Assembly: GCA_017983635.1 (NCBI GenBank)
Contig: JAGOBA010000003.1
Coordinates: 248,001 to 312,000 of the forward strand
Length of the DNA: 64,000 nucleotides
From: Alphaproteobacteria bacterium
Lineage (GTDB): Bacteria > Pseudomonadota > Alphaproteobacteria > Micropepsales > Micropepsaceae
Reading direction: 5' to 3'
Below the pieces are notes generated by a model. The model searched no databases. It was not told where the DNA came from and worked only from the letters and a program-made list of their open reading frames with translations. Below, in pieces: positions 47,489-56,543 of this stretch (its first letter is position 1; each line of letters begins with the position of its first letter). The position numbers were made by a program, and so were the translations under genes.

Positions 47489-49999
47489 ATGAACAACGTG
47501 GAGGAAAATGGTCTCACCGAACAGGAGGCTGCACACCGGCTCGCGGCCGAGGGCCCGAATGAGGTTCCGGCGCAAGGTCAACGGGACGCACTCACCATTC
47601 TCTTCGGGGTCTTAAGCGAACCAATGTTTGCGCTGTTGTTGGTGGCAGCCGGAATCTACTTCATTCTGGGCGAAGGCAGCGAGGCGATCGCCCTTTCGCT
47701 ATTTGCGACCTTCTCGGTTTCGATTGCGCTGATCCAAGAGTGGCGAAGCGAGCGCGTCCTGACCGCGTTGCGAGACCTCACAAGCCCGCGCGCCCTTGTC
47801 ATCCGCGACGGGCACCAACGTCGCATCCCCGGGCGCGAGGTGGTGCGCGGCGACGTCGTCGTCCTCGTCGAAGGCGATCGCGTGCCCGCGGACGCCTGGA
47901 TCGTTTCCGGCCACGATCTTTCGGCTGACGAGTCTCTGCTGACGGGCGAGTCTGCGCCCGTTCGGAAAGCGGCCGAGCCGGACCTGAAGCCCTGCGCACT
48001 GCGTCCGGGCGGGGACGATTTGCCCGCCGTCTACTCGGGCTCTCTGCTCGTCCGCGGACACGGACGAGCGGTCGTAACTGCGACCGGTACCGCCAGCGAG
48101 ATCGGCAAGATCGGTAGCGCGCTCGGCGCAATCCGCACCGAAACACCTCGCCTGCAGAACGAGACGCGCGAGATCGTGCGGATCGCGGCGATCGCAGGCT
48201 TGGCCGTAAGCTTCACCGTGGCGATCGCGTACGGACTCTCGCGCCAATCCTGGCTTGAAGGCCTGTTGTCGGGAATTGCGGTCGGCATGTCGCTCCTGCC
48301 CGAGGAGTTCCCCCTCGTTCTCGCCGTCTTTATGGTCATGGGCGCTTGGCGGATCGCTCAAGCCAAGGTTCTTACCCGGCGCGCCGCATCCATTGAATCT
48401 CTAGGCGCTGTGACCGTTCTGTGCACGGACAAAACCGGCACGTTGACTCAGAACAAGATGGAACTCGTCCACGCCGAGACTGCAACAGAGTTTTGGGATC
48501 GCGACTCGAAGGGCCTTACGCCTTCCGTTCGCGAACTTCTCGAAACGGCGGTCCTTGCCGGTTTACCGGACCCTTTCGACCCGATGGAACGCGCGTTGCA
48601 AGGCACATGGCAGCAACAAGCGGCCGGGCTCGACACTGTCTTCGACCCGCGCGAGCTGCTCGAACACCGGGGTATCTCCGCCGAACGCCTCGCCATGACG
48701 CAAGTTTGGCGCGACCGCCGCACAGGCGCGACCATGTCCGCCGTCAAAGGTGCCCCCGAGGCGGTTGTGAGAATGTGCGCCCTGCCGGCGGCGGTTGCCG
48801 GCAAACTCTTGGCCCGCACGGCGGAACTTGCCACGCGCGGCCTGCGCGTTCTTGCCATCGCGGACTCGGTTGACGGCGAGGCGTTTCGGTATCTGGGGCT
48901 CGTCGGTTTTGAGGATCCCCTGCGCGAGAGCGCCCGGGGTGCAATCATAGAATGCCGCGAAGCCGGCATCCGCGTGATCATGATCACGGGCGACTACCCT
49001 CAGACGGCGCGAGCGATTGCAGCCCAAGCTGGAATCGAAACGATCGACGTCCTGTCCGGCACCGATCTTGAGCGGCTTGATGATGCCGCCCTTAGCGAGC
49101 GCGTCAAGACCTGCCAAGTCTTCGCGCGCATACTGCCGGAGCAGAAGCTGCGCATTGTCGAGGCCCTCAAGGCCAACGGCGAGATCGTCGGCATGACCGG
49201 CGACGGGGTCAACGACGCACCGTCGCTGCGCGCCGCGCATATCGGCATAGCGATGGGCGGCCGCGGCACGGATGTGGCGCGCGAAGCCTCATCGATCGTT
49301 TTACTCGACGACGACTTCGGCTCCATCGTCAAAACGATCCGATTGGGCCGCCGCATCTACGACAATCTTCGCAAAGCGATGGGCTACATCTTGTCCGTTC
49401 ACGTCCCGATCGCGGGGCTGGCGCTCCTGCCGCTCGGGCTGGGTGGCCCGCTCATTCTCACGCCGGCGCTGATCGCATTGCTCGAGATGATCATCGACCC
49501 GGCCTGCTCCGTCGCCTTCGAGGCCGAGGCGGAAGAGAGCAATGTGATGAAGCGCCCACCGCGCAATCCTCAGTCGCGTTTGCTTGACCGGCGTCTTTTG
49601 ATCTCCGGGCTCGCGCTCGGCGCGGCCGCATTGATCACGGTCGCCGCCGTCTTCTTGATCGGCAAAGCGCGCGGCGGGTCGCTCGAGGACCTGCGCACGC
49701 TCGTACTCGTTTCGTTGGTCACGACAAACGTCGGGCTGATCTTCGCGCACCGCTCGTTCGACGGCTCGCTGACGCAGGCATTTGGCCGGCCCAATCGCTG
49801 GCTCTGGACCGGCATCGCGGGGATTGCCGCCGTACTAGCCGTGCTTGAGGCCACACCCGCGATGCGAGATGCCTTTGGCCTCGCGCCGATGCACGCCGAC
49901 GATCTTATCCTGTCGGTCGCCGCAGCGGTCGCCTTCCTTGCTGCGACCTGGATGCTCCGAACGCTGGTGTTTCGCGCCCCACCCGATTCCGCAAGATGA
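47489..49999 (+). CDS. Cation-translocating P-type ATPase
   Basis: 836 aa from the ATG at 47489 (a GTG at 47450 is also in frame). Actuator LTGESAPVRK, phosphorylation site CTDKTGTLTQNK, nucleotide motif SAVKGAPEAVV, hinge MTGDGVNDAPSLRAAHIGIAM, and about ten helices. It is the P2-like architecture of Ca2+/Mg2+ pumps, but I cannot read the ion from the helices: TM4 has LLPEEFPLVLAVF. In mycobacteria the similar CtpF belongs to the dormancy regulon. Confidence 0.9.
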   Translation: MNNVEENGLTEQEAAHRLAAEGPNEVPAQGQRDALTILFGVLSEPMFALLLVAAGIYFILGEGSEAIALSLFATFSVSIALIQEWRSERVLTALRDLTSPRALVIRDGHQRRIPGREVVRGDVVVLVEGDRVPADAWIVSGHDLSADESLLTGESAPVRKAAEPDLKPCALRPGGDDLPAVYSGSLLVRGHGRAVVTATGTASEIGKIGSALGAIRTETPRLQNETREIVRIAAIAGLAVSFTVAIAYGLSRQSWLEGLLSGIAVGMSLLPEEFPLVLAVFMVMGAWRIAQAKVLTRRAASIESLGAVTVLCTDKTGTLTQNKMELVHAETATEFWDRDSKGLTPSVRELLETAVLAGLPDPFDPMERALQGTWQQQAAGLDTVFDPRELLEHRGISAERLAMTQVWRDRRTGATMSAVKGAPEAVVRMCALPAAVAGKLLARTAELATRGLRVLAIADSVDGEAFRYLGLVGFEDPLRESARGAIIECREAGIRVIMITGDYPQTARAIAAQAGIETIDVLSGTDLERLDDAALSERVKTCQVFARILPEQKLRIVEALKANGEIVGMTGDGVNDAPSLRAAHIGIAMGGRGTDVAREASSIVLLDDDFGSIVKTIRLGRRIYDNLRKAMGYILSVHVPIAGLALLPLGLGGPLILTPALIALLEMIIDPACSVAFEAEAEESNVMKRPPRNPQSRLLDRRLLISGLALGAAALITVAAVFLIGKARGGSLEDLRTLVLVSLVTTNVGLIFAHRSFDGSLTQAFGRPNRWLWTGIAGIAAVLAVLEATPAMRDAFGLAPMHADDLILSVAAAVAFLAATWMLRTLVFRAPPDSAR

Positions 50000-50064
50000 T
50001 CCGCCGTCCACATCACCGGATGAGGGGAAGGTGCCGCGGATTGCCGCGACACCACGCTCGGCAA

Positions 50065-50438
50065 CTAGATCTTCGCCCGGGTGTGATCGATCGATGCGTG
50101 AAGAACGGGAAGGAGCGCGAAGCCCACTTGTGCGGCCAAGCCCAGTTGCGCACTGAGCGACTGGTGGGTGGCGAAGTGCGGCCGAACCCGAACACGGAGA
50201 CGGTAAGCTCCGCCAGCATCAACAACGCGAATCCGACGCCTCCCATCGTGAAGCGCGAGATCCGATCGGCCGGCACGACGAACCACCGCAGCAGCCGCGC
50301 GCATGCGACCGAGGATAGCGCGAGCAACACGACGGCGTTCGCCGCCGCTGATGCTGGAGGAGATTCATTGATCGACCTGCAAAGGAACTGGGACCAAAAC
50401 CAGGACCGACCCTGCGCCACGCCGAAATATTGGCGCAT
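50065..50438 (-). pseudogene. Frameshifted small membrane protein
   Basis: The leftward frame from 50438 reads NAVVLLALSSVACARLLRWF, then MGGVGFALLMLAELTVSVFG, then loses sense. A shift near 50200 restores HFATHQSLSAQLGLAAQVGF and ALLPVLHASIDHTRAKI to a stop at 50065. Together they make a plausible ~110-residue three-helix membrane protein. One frameshift, no clear start codon, and a position beside the tRNA junction point to decay. Confidence 0.55.
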
Positions 50439-50450
50439 TTAGGGCTTGAC

Positions 50451-50506
50451 TGGCGGATGGGGTGAGATTCGAACTCACGGACGCTTGCGCGTCGCCGGTT
50501 TTCAAG
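50451..50506 (-). tRNA. 3' half of a split tRNA-Ser(UGA)
   Basis: Reading leftward: anticodon-loop part CTTGAAAACCGG, a long serine-type variable arm, T-arm GAGTTCGAATCTC and acceptor CCCATCC-G-CCA. It lacks D-arm and 5' acceptor. The missing 5' half, with matching acceptor GGATGGG, is at 58368-58408. The gene was cut at the anticodon loop by insertion of the element between them, so this half is not functional alone. Confidence 0.85.
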
Positions 50507-50665
50507 TTTTTACATTGCCAGTACTTAGCTGCAAGTAGTTGCCCGTAGTTGCCAGAAAACGCTTATGATTCAGTGGCTTGAAGCCCTTGCTTGATCGCCG
50601 CTGCATGCCGTAACCCTTAGCTGCGCGTTGGAAATCTGTTTAAGGCGCAGCACGGAGAGATAGCG

Positions 50666-51946
50666 ATGGCGACGCCGAAGAACGCACCAGTGAAGTTGAC
50701 GAAAGCCTTTATCGACAAAATTCGGCCACCTGCTCACGACTACGAATATCACTGGGACCTTACTATCAAAGGATACGGCCTCCGCGTCATGCCCAGCGGC
50801 AAGCGCGTTTTCGTCGCCATGGGGCGGATTAGAGGCAAGCTGGTCTCGATTAGCCTTGGCCCCTACGGCGAACTGACTGAATTTGAAGCCCGAGAGAAGG
50901 CGCGCAAAGCGCTACAGCAAATGCGCGAAGGGATCGATCCGCGCGATGTCAAGAAAGCGGATGAAGCAGCCAAGGTGACGTTGAGAGCCGTAGCGACCGA
51001 GTACATGAACCGGCCGGGAAAGTTGAAGCAGAGCAGCAAGGATGCGATCGAGCGGCACGTGACCACCACATTTCAGCCGTGGCTGATGAAGCCTATTGCG
51101 TCGATCTCCGAGTCAGACGTTCGCAAACGGTATCGCGAAATTCTGACGAAGGGTCTCCGGGGGAAAGCTCCCGCTCCGGGGCAGGCAGCACAGGGGTTCA
51201 GCGTCCTTCGCGCGCTTATCAATTTCGCAATGCGCCGACACAAACGTTCGGATGGCAGACCAATCATTGCCTACAACCCCGTTGTCGCTTTGAAAGACGA
51301 TTGGGTCCAGTTGCAGCCGCGCACGTCGCGCATCCCCGACAATAAAGTCGGCGCGGTATGGTCAGCGCTTCAAGACTGGCGTCAGAAAGCTTACTCACGC
51401 GAGAGCCGCACAGGGGTCGATCTGGTGATGTTCCTGATGCTCACCGGCTGTCGGCTGAACGAAGCCACTCAGCTCACTTGGGACCGCGTCCACATTGACG
51501 ATGATCCGACAGCAAGCTGGTGGCATCTGCCCGACCCGAAGAACCGTCACCCCTTCTGGTTTCCGCTCAGCAACTCCGCTGTTGAACTGCTCAAGAACCG
51601 TGAGCGAGTGGACGGATCGCCTTTCGTGTTCCCCTCTTGGGGAGCGTCGGGCAGAATTGTCACTGTGCGCGACCTTCTGATGAAAGTGAGCAAGATTGCT
51701 GGCGTCAAGATAACGGCGCACGATTTGCGCAGGACGATGATTACGATTGGCGCTGCGCATTGCGGCATAGATCTGCATAAGATCGAACTACTCTCCGGAC
51801 ACCTTCCAAAGACCGTCACCGCGCGTCACTACCTCGAAACCTCGCGCCTTCAGTACCTTTATCCAGAGTGCCAGCGCATTGCTGATTGGATCGAGGACGC
51901 CGGCAAGATGGCGAGCGGCGCGAACGTGGTGCCCTTGCGCGCGTAG
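50666..51946 (+). CDS. int: Tyrosine integrase (P4-type)
   Basis: 426 aa. N-terminal arm-binding DUF4102-type domain (~10-95, LTIKGYGLRVMPSGKRVF), SAM-like core-binding domain (~105-200), catalytic domain with Arg in LTGCRLNEATQLTW, HDLRRTM, SGHL and the nucleophile Tyr near TARHYLETS. All catalytic residues are present. Adjacent to the left attachment junction, as expected for the recombinase that put the element into the tRNA gene. Confidence 0.93.
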   Translation: MATPKNAPVKLTKAFIDKIRPPAHDYEYHWDLTIKGYGLRVMPSGKRVFVAMGRIRGKLVSISLGPYGELTEFEAREKARKALQQMREGIDPRDVKKADEAAKVTLRAVATEYMNRPGKLKQSSKDAIERHVTTTFQPWLMKPIASISESDVRKRYREILTKGLRGKAPAPGQAAQGFSVLRALINFAMRRHKRSDGRPIIAYNPVVALKDDWVQLQPRTSRIPDNKVGAVWSALQDWRQKAYSRESRTGVDLVMFLMLTGCRLNEATQLTWDRVHIDDDPTASWWHLPDPKNRHPFWFPLSNSAVELLKNRERVDGSPFVFPSWGASGRIVTVRDLLMKVSKIAGVKITAHDLRRTMITIGAAHCGIDLHKIELLSGHLPKTVTARHYLETSRLQYLYPECQRIADWIEDAGKMASGANVVPLRA

Positions 51947-52524
51947 CAGCCGCGTACAGCCGCGCTAAGCTGCCGGGGTACTACCCTGGCGGCGACTACG
52001 GTTGACCCTCCTGCTTGCGGCTTACAGCCGTTCACTTGCGCTGACAGCCGTTCACTTGCAACGACCAAACCGCAGAACGTTGCGGCGCTCGCAGATTCGC
52101 AGCCGAGAAAAATTTGATGCCGCCAGTTTCGAGGCCGGGCGCCGACCACTATCGCCGTATCCCCCGGTGGCTCCCCGAACACATGATTGAGACGGCGCAC
52201 GCCCGACGTTGATCCAAATGCGCTAAGCGAAAATAATCGCTTGCGTGAGCGACAGCGTGCTGGTTAGGGTAGTTTCACGTACTCGCTCTCCACCACGTCG
52301 TGCGCGCGGTGGATGCCTTGATAAGGCGCATCCGGCAGCAGCTACATGGTTGGGCTGTCGGAGACTGAAAATCACCGCATGGCGGTGTGGCGGGGCCAAT
52401 GTCCCATCCCTAAACGGATGGGCGCATTGAGAAGCGCAGACCCATGAACCCCGTAGAACAATCGAAATCAGTACGCGCTCGCTACTGTAACAGCAGCAGC
52501 TTGACAACTTCCGAGGTGGAGGCA
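51947..52524. other. Intergenic stretch after integrase
   Basis: About 580 bases without a convincing gene. Contains the direct repeats at 52024-52059, a short hairpin AAGCGA/TCGCTT near 52226-52243 and the leader of the excisionase-like gene. Could hold recombination accessory sites and the element's control region. Confidence 0.5.
52024..52059. repeat. 16-bp direct repeat pair
   Basis: ACAGCCGTTCACTTGC occurs at 52024-52039 and again at 52044-52059 (period 20, two helical turns). A shorter echo, CAGCCGCG, is doubled at 51949-51965. Suited to integrase arm-type or excisionase binding; role inferred. Confidence 0.6.
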
Positions 52525-52782
52525 ATGACATTCGAGCAGCTTTGCGAGCTGTTCAACTACACCCCCAAGGGCAAAGCGCTCCGCCGCAAGGAAGCTGCTG
52601 ACGTTCTGGGCCTCTCTGTCGCCACGCTTGAAGGATACGCCGGCCGCGGCGTTGGTCCCCGATACTTCATGCCTCGCGGCACGCGCCGCGTCTGGTACGC
52701 GGAACGCGATCTGCTCGTCTGGTTGGCGTCCGGCCTTCGCCGAAGTACGAGTGATCTACCCGCTGATCTCGCGGCAGCCTGA
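52525..52782 (+). CDS. Excisionase-like helix-turn-helix protein (AlpA/MerR type)
   Basis: About 85 aa. RRKEAADVLGLSVATLEGYA then GVGPRYFMPRGTRRVWYAER is the winged helix of small AlpA/HTH_17 DNA-binding proteins that act as excisionases or element regulators. The ATG at 52525 is chosen for GGAGG just upstream; the frame extends 27 codons further without similarity. Confidence 0.8.
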   Translation: MTFEQLCELFNYTPKGKALRRKEAADVLGLSVATLEGYAGRGVGPRYFMPRGTRRVWYAERDLLVWLASGLRRSTSDLPADLAAA

Positions 52783-52966
52783 CCAACAACAAACAATAAA
52801 TTTGCCGTTCGTTTGAGCGAAAGCTGAACGCTGCCGCGGGTTGCGCGCGCCGTTGGACACCTTCGTCCAACACATGTGCAGCCTGATCCAAGAAAAAACG
52901 GCCGGACACCCGAAGTATCCGACCGCCAAGTTTGATCCAAACCACCAGCCATCTCAAGGACTAGCA

Positions 52967-54328
52967 ATGCAAATAATGGGACAGCCACCGATAGGTCCGC
53001 AAGCGACCATTGCAGACAGCATACAATGGCCGCCTGGGCGCGCCGGCAGGTTCGCTCAATTCATCTTCAACCGCAGTTATTCTCCAGTGCGAGAGGTTGC
53101 GATCGCAGCGACCCTCGGCTTGCTCGCGGGTGTGTGTGGGCGCGGTTGTCAAACTTATACCGATAAGGACCTGGCGCTCTATCTAATCCTCGTCGCGCGC
53201 AGCGGCATCGGGAAAGACGCCATACACGAAGGCATTCCGCTGATGATCAAACTCGCCTCGAACCCGATGGCCGATCGCTTCGTGCGCGCACAGGATTTTG
53301 TAAGCGGAGAAGCACTGCACAAGGAGGTGCTGAGAGAGCCAGGCTTCCTCAATCTACAAGGAGAGTTCGGGCGCAAACTGAAGCGCATGTCCGAACCGAG
53401 AGACACACCGATGCAGAATTTTCGCACGGTCATGACGAACGCCTACGCCAAGCAACACCTTGAGGGAAAGAGCTACAGCAATTCCGAAAACAACCTGCTT
53501 AGCGTGAACAGGCCTGCGCTCTCATTCCTGGGCGAGACCACGCCGAGCACCTTTTTTGAGTGCCTCACAACCGACATGATGGCGGATGGTTTTCTTTCAC
53601 GCTTCCTCTGCGTGAATTACGAGGGCGACAAACCGCTGCAGAACCGACGTCGTAACGCAGAATTGAACCCCGAAGACTTGGAGATGTGGAAGGCGCTCGT
53701 TGGCCACATGGTGCCCTATCAGATTCCGATTAACACCCCTCCGCCCTGCATCGTTCAACCGAACGAAGACGCGCGGGAGAAGTTGGAATATTTCGAGGAA
53801 GACTGCCGCAGCAACTTGAACGCGACGGAGGACGAGTCCGAGCGGCAGGTTTGGAACCGCGCTCACCTGAAGGCGCTCAAGGTGGCATCGCTGCTGGCCG
53901 TCGCCGACAACTATCTCAACCCGATCATCACGATCCAGCACGTCGCGTGGGCGCTGAACCTTGTTCGATTCGACATCGAGATGTTCCAGTCCCGCAAGAA
54001 GAGCGGCGACATTGGAGTCGATGACGACGCCCGCGAACGCAAGCTCATCGCGTTCCTAAAGGATTATCTGGTCAAGCCCGCGCCGGCCAGTTACGGAATT
54101 CCGCGGGGAATGCAGGAAAACAGCATCGTGACCCGCGCCTACCTGCAAAGGCGGGCGGTATCCCTTCCAGCTTTTTATAACCACAGGTTCGGCGGCAAGA
54201 AAGCCTTAGAGGACGCAATCTCGAGTTTGATTGCGAACGGCTACCTACAGGAAATTAAGACAGACAAGCTGATTGATGCCTACTCCTTCTGGGGCAAAGC
54301 TTACCGAATAGTACGGCTTCCGGATTGA
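52967..54328 (+). CDS. DUF3987-like primase/helicase-type protein
   Basis: About 453 aa. A P-loop-like segment ILVARSGIGKDAIHEG (~80) follows REVAIAATLGLLAGVCGR; later come LSFLGETTPSTFFECL and MMADGFLSRFLCVNY, the core of DUF3987 proteins, which occur with replication functions in phages and islands. The C-terminal ~100 residues look like a winged helix. AAGGA before the ATG at 52967 supports this start; 52874 and 52841 are in-frame alternatives. A likely replication protein of the element. Confidence 0.7.
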   Translation: MQIMGQPPIGPQATIADSIQWPPGRAGRFAQFIFNRSYSPVREVAIAATLGLLAGVCGRGCQTYTDKDLALYLILVARSGIGKDAIHEGIPLMIKLASNPMADRFVRAQDFVSGEALHKEVLREPGFLNLQGEFGRKLKRMSEPRDTPMQNFRTVMTNAYAKQHLEGKSYSNSENNLLSVNRPALSFLGETTPSTFFECLTTDMMADGFLSRFLCVNYEGDKPLQNRRRNAELNPEDLEMWKALVGHMVPYQIPINTPPPCIVQPNEDAREKLEYFEEDCRSNLNATEDESERQVWNRAHLKALKVASLLAVADNYLNPIITIQHVAWALNLVRFDIEMFQSRKKSGDIGVDDDARERKLIAFLKDYLVKPAPASYGIPRGMQENSIVTRAYLQRRAVSLPAFYNHRFGGKKALEDAISSLIANGYLQEIKTDKLIDAYSFWGKAYRIVRLPD

Positions 54329-54669
54329 ATGACCACACTGGTGCCTTAATTTAAAGATGGTCTCTCTTTATGCGATGGGTACGATAATCCCTGCAAGGCC
54401 AACGGTATTTACTACTATATTAGTACATTAAGAAATTAATATAGGCCCCCTTCCACCTATTTCTATTTTCGAGTTTGGTTTTGCTGCGTATGTATGGGGG
54501 CGACTCTTTTTTCTTAATGCCATTATTCCAGGTCCCATCATTCAAGCTGCACGCGTCGCCGTCAACGAATATGCGGGCCCTACGCTGGCGCTCGCTGCCG
54601 CCGCTACCCATGCACCGAACGTGTGGTCATCGCCGCAGTACGCGCCCCACAGCCGCCTGCACAAATGAA
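54329..54669. other. AT-rich non-coding stretch
   Basis: Clearly lower GC than the rest of the window, especially 54400-54540, with short palindromic AT runs around 54410-54440. No gene I would defend. It follows the replication-type gene, so an origin or a promoter region is possible, or simply foreign DNA. Confidence 0.4.
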
Positions 54670-54694
54670 AAAGCGCCCCGCGTGGGGGCGCTTT
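54670..54694. terminator. Strong hairpin, probable bidirectional terminator
   Basis: Perfect 10-bp stem AAAGCGCCCC / GGGGCGCTTT around a 5-base loop, with A-run on one side and T on the other. It lies 24 bp beyond the stop of the leftward gene at 54719 and downstream of the rightward primase-like gene. Confidence 0.7.
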
Positions 54695-54718
54695 GCAGCT
54701 TGGCAGTTGGTGTGGTCG

Positions 54719-55069
54719 TTATTTCGTTGCTGTCGCCGTGCGCGTAACGCCATTGAACTTGCGCCACTGATAAAGTTCGATAAGCGCGTTGTTGACGTTC
54801 CACCCCTTCTCAATTGCGACAGCCTTCATGTCGGCCGCCTTCATGTCCCCGTGTTGGTCTAGATATTCCCACACTTCTAGACACTTGCCGGGCGCTGGCC
54901 GTTTTACGCCATTCCGTTCCTCGCGCGATGGTTTCGGGACGGCCACCTTCCTTGCCTTGCGTGTGGTTATCGGAGACTCTTGCGATTCCATCTCCACCGC
55001 TGTCGCCTCAACTTCTGGCAACTGCTCCGGTGCGCCCTTCTTCAATTTCGCCTTCTTCGATTTACCCAT
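54719..55069 (-). CDS. Small basic hypothetical protein
   Basis: 116 aa. Lysine-rich start (MGKSKKAKLKKGAP), then a C-terminal helical part GKCLEVWEYLDQHGDMKAAD and GWNVNNALIELYQWRKFNG that looks like a small DNA-binding fold. GAGGAG precedes the ATG. The only leftward protein gene of the element. No family recognised. Confidence 0.6.
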   Translation of the reverse strand: MGKSKKAKLKKGAPEQLPEVEATAVEMESQESPITTRKARKVAVPKPSREERNGVKRPAPGKCLEVWEYLDQHGDMKAADMKAVAIEKGWNVNNALIELYQWRKFNGVTRTATATK

Positions 55070-55258
55070 CTTAGTTCTCCTCGGTTGAACAGAGGAGCAA
55101 ACAACTATGATTCAAAGGGGATGAGACGCAACCGATTTATGCCGCGCGCATGAACTAGTTGTTTTTGCTGCACTTCCTGCTGTTTGTTGTTGCGACCTTT
55201 TTTGCTTCGCGCGTACAACGCACAAAGCATATCAACCGCCTCTCTATATGGGGACACC

Positions 55259-55969
55259 ATGAAAACTAATGTTGATACGAAAGTGACTCCGGCGTTGCAC
55301 CCGGAGAATGTGACGCAGATCGAAGGGTACGACGAAGAGACGGCCGTCTACCTCGCCCCAACGGTCACCGCGTTTAGCGAAGCGTATGAGGGTATCCGTG
55401 CTACGTGGGCAGCTAGGGAGGCGGCGGCGAAGAATCCGACGTTGAATGAAGCCGCTCAAATCATCGAGACGGATTCATACGCTCAGAAGCAGTTCGCACG
55501 CATCGCCAGGGGATTCGACTCTGTGCGCGGCACGCTCGAAAAAAGCATTGTAGCGCTTGAGCAACAGCTCTCCGCTCCGCTTGAGAGCAAGGCGGCGCAC
55601 CCGGTGGCGAGTGAGATCCGCGCCCACGTGAAGAACCTATCGACCGAGAAGCGGCACATCTTCATCAAAGGTGCGGTCGATTCCGGAGACGCGGTAACGG
55701 TCAGCAGCGTTCTCGGCGCGCCAGCTTATCTGTCGGGACTCGATCAAGAGTTTCAGCCCATCTACACCCGCCTTTGGAACGAGCGGCATTCCCCGGAGGT
55801 GACAAAGCGTCTCAAGGTGATGATCGGCGCTAAGGAGTTGATCGAGAACCGCGCGGGGCTCGTTTTCAAGGAGCTTGAGAAGGCAGTCGGAGCGCCTCCG
55901 CACAAAGCGCGAGCCCTTCGGGAAGCAAAAACGAACTCTGAGAAGGCATTTGTCCTTCAAGGTCCGTGA
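55259..55969 (+). CDS. Hypothetical helical protein of the element
   Basis: 236 aa, mostly alpha-helical, rich in Ala/Glu, no membrane segments. Segments FARIARGFDSVRGTLEKSIV and VIGAKELIENRAGLVFKE suggest coiled coils. I do not recognise a family; size and composition fit a phage-type accessory or structural protein. The ATG at 55259 is preceded by GGGGACA. Confidence 0.55.
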   Translation: MKTNVDTKVTPALHPENVTQIEGYDEETAVYLAPTVTAFSEAYEGIRATWAAREAAAKNPTLNEAAQIIETDSYAQKQFARIARGFDSVRGTLEKSIVALEQQLSAPLESKAAHPVASEIRAHVKNLSTEKRHIFIKGAVDSGDAVTVSSVLGAPAYLSGLDQEFQPIYTRLWNERHSPEVTKRLKVMIGAKELIENRAGLVFKELEKAVGAPPHKARALREAKTNSEKAFVLQGP

Positions 55970-56090
55970 ATCCCAGGATGAAAAACTTCGATCGATCAAA
56001 ATCAGGGCCGAGGCCTCGACTCAACCACCTGGGTCCCCCGGGATCGGTGGCGACGGCATCTGATCCATTCCTGTTGAGAGCAAGCGTCGG

Positions 56091-56543
56091 ATGAGTGAGC
56101 CTGAATGGATGAATGGGTTCGTACCTACACCCACTGGACCTATGGGACGGTGGGTCAAAGGACAGAGTGGCAATCCGAAGGGACGCCGGCCCGGAATCAT
56201 CGATAAGCGAACGAAGGTGACGCAGTCCCTGATGGATGACGCGCCTGCCGTTGCACGCGTGGTCATCAACGCTGCGTTGGACGGAGACGTTCAAGCGGCT
56301 GCGTTGGTCCTGTCGCGCGTGGCGCCGCCCATCAAAGCCCAAGCCGAGCGCGTTCAATTCGAATTGAGCAAGGACGCACCGTTGTCTGACCAAGCGCAGC
56401 AAATTCTGCAAGCCGTCGCGGATGGCAAGGTGGACCCTGAAACCGGCAGAACCTTGATCGGATGCATTCAATCCGTTGCGGGCATCCAAGCGATTGAAAA
56501 TCTGGAACAACGCATCATCACGCTAGAGGAGAAGGCAGCATGA
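56091..56543 (+). CDS. DUF5681-type protein
   Basis: 150 aa. The basic motif RWVKGQSGNPKGRRPG (~20-36) marks DUF5681, seen in alphaproteobacterial phages and islands. Middle helix VARVVINAALDGDVQAAALV. Overlaps the next gene by 4 bp (ATGA), starting a run of small genes. Function unknown; DNA packaging-linked roles have been suggested by context elsewhere. Confidence 0.7.
   Translation: MSEPEWMNGFVPTPTGPMGRWVKGQSGNPKGRRPGIIDKRTKVTQSLMDDAPAVARVVINAALDGDVQAAALVLSRVAPPIKAQAERVQFELSKDAPLSDQAQQILQAVADGKVDPETGRTLIGCIQSVAGIQAIENLEQRIITLEEKAA

Noticed and set aside
54420-54611. 63-aa open frame in the AT-rich gap
   Set aside because: No ribosome site, no similarity, and composition like non-coding DNA.
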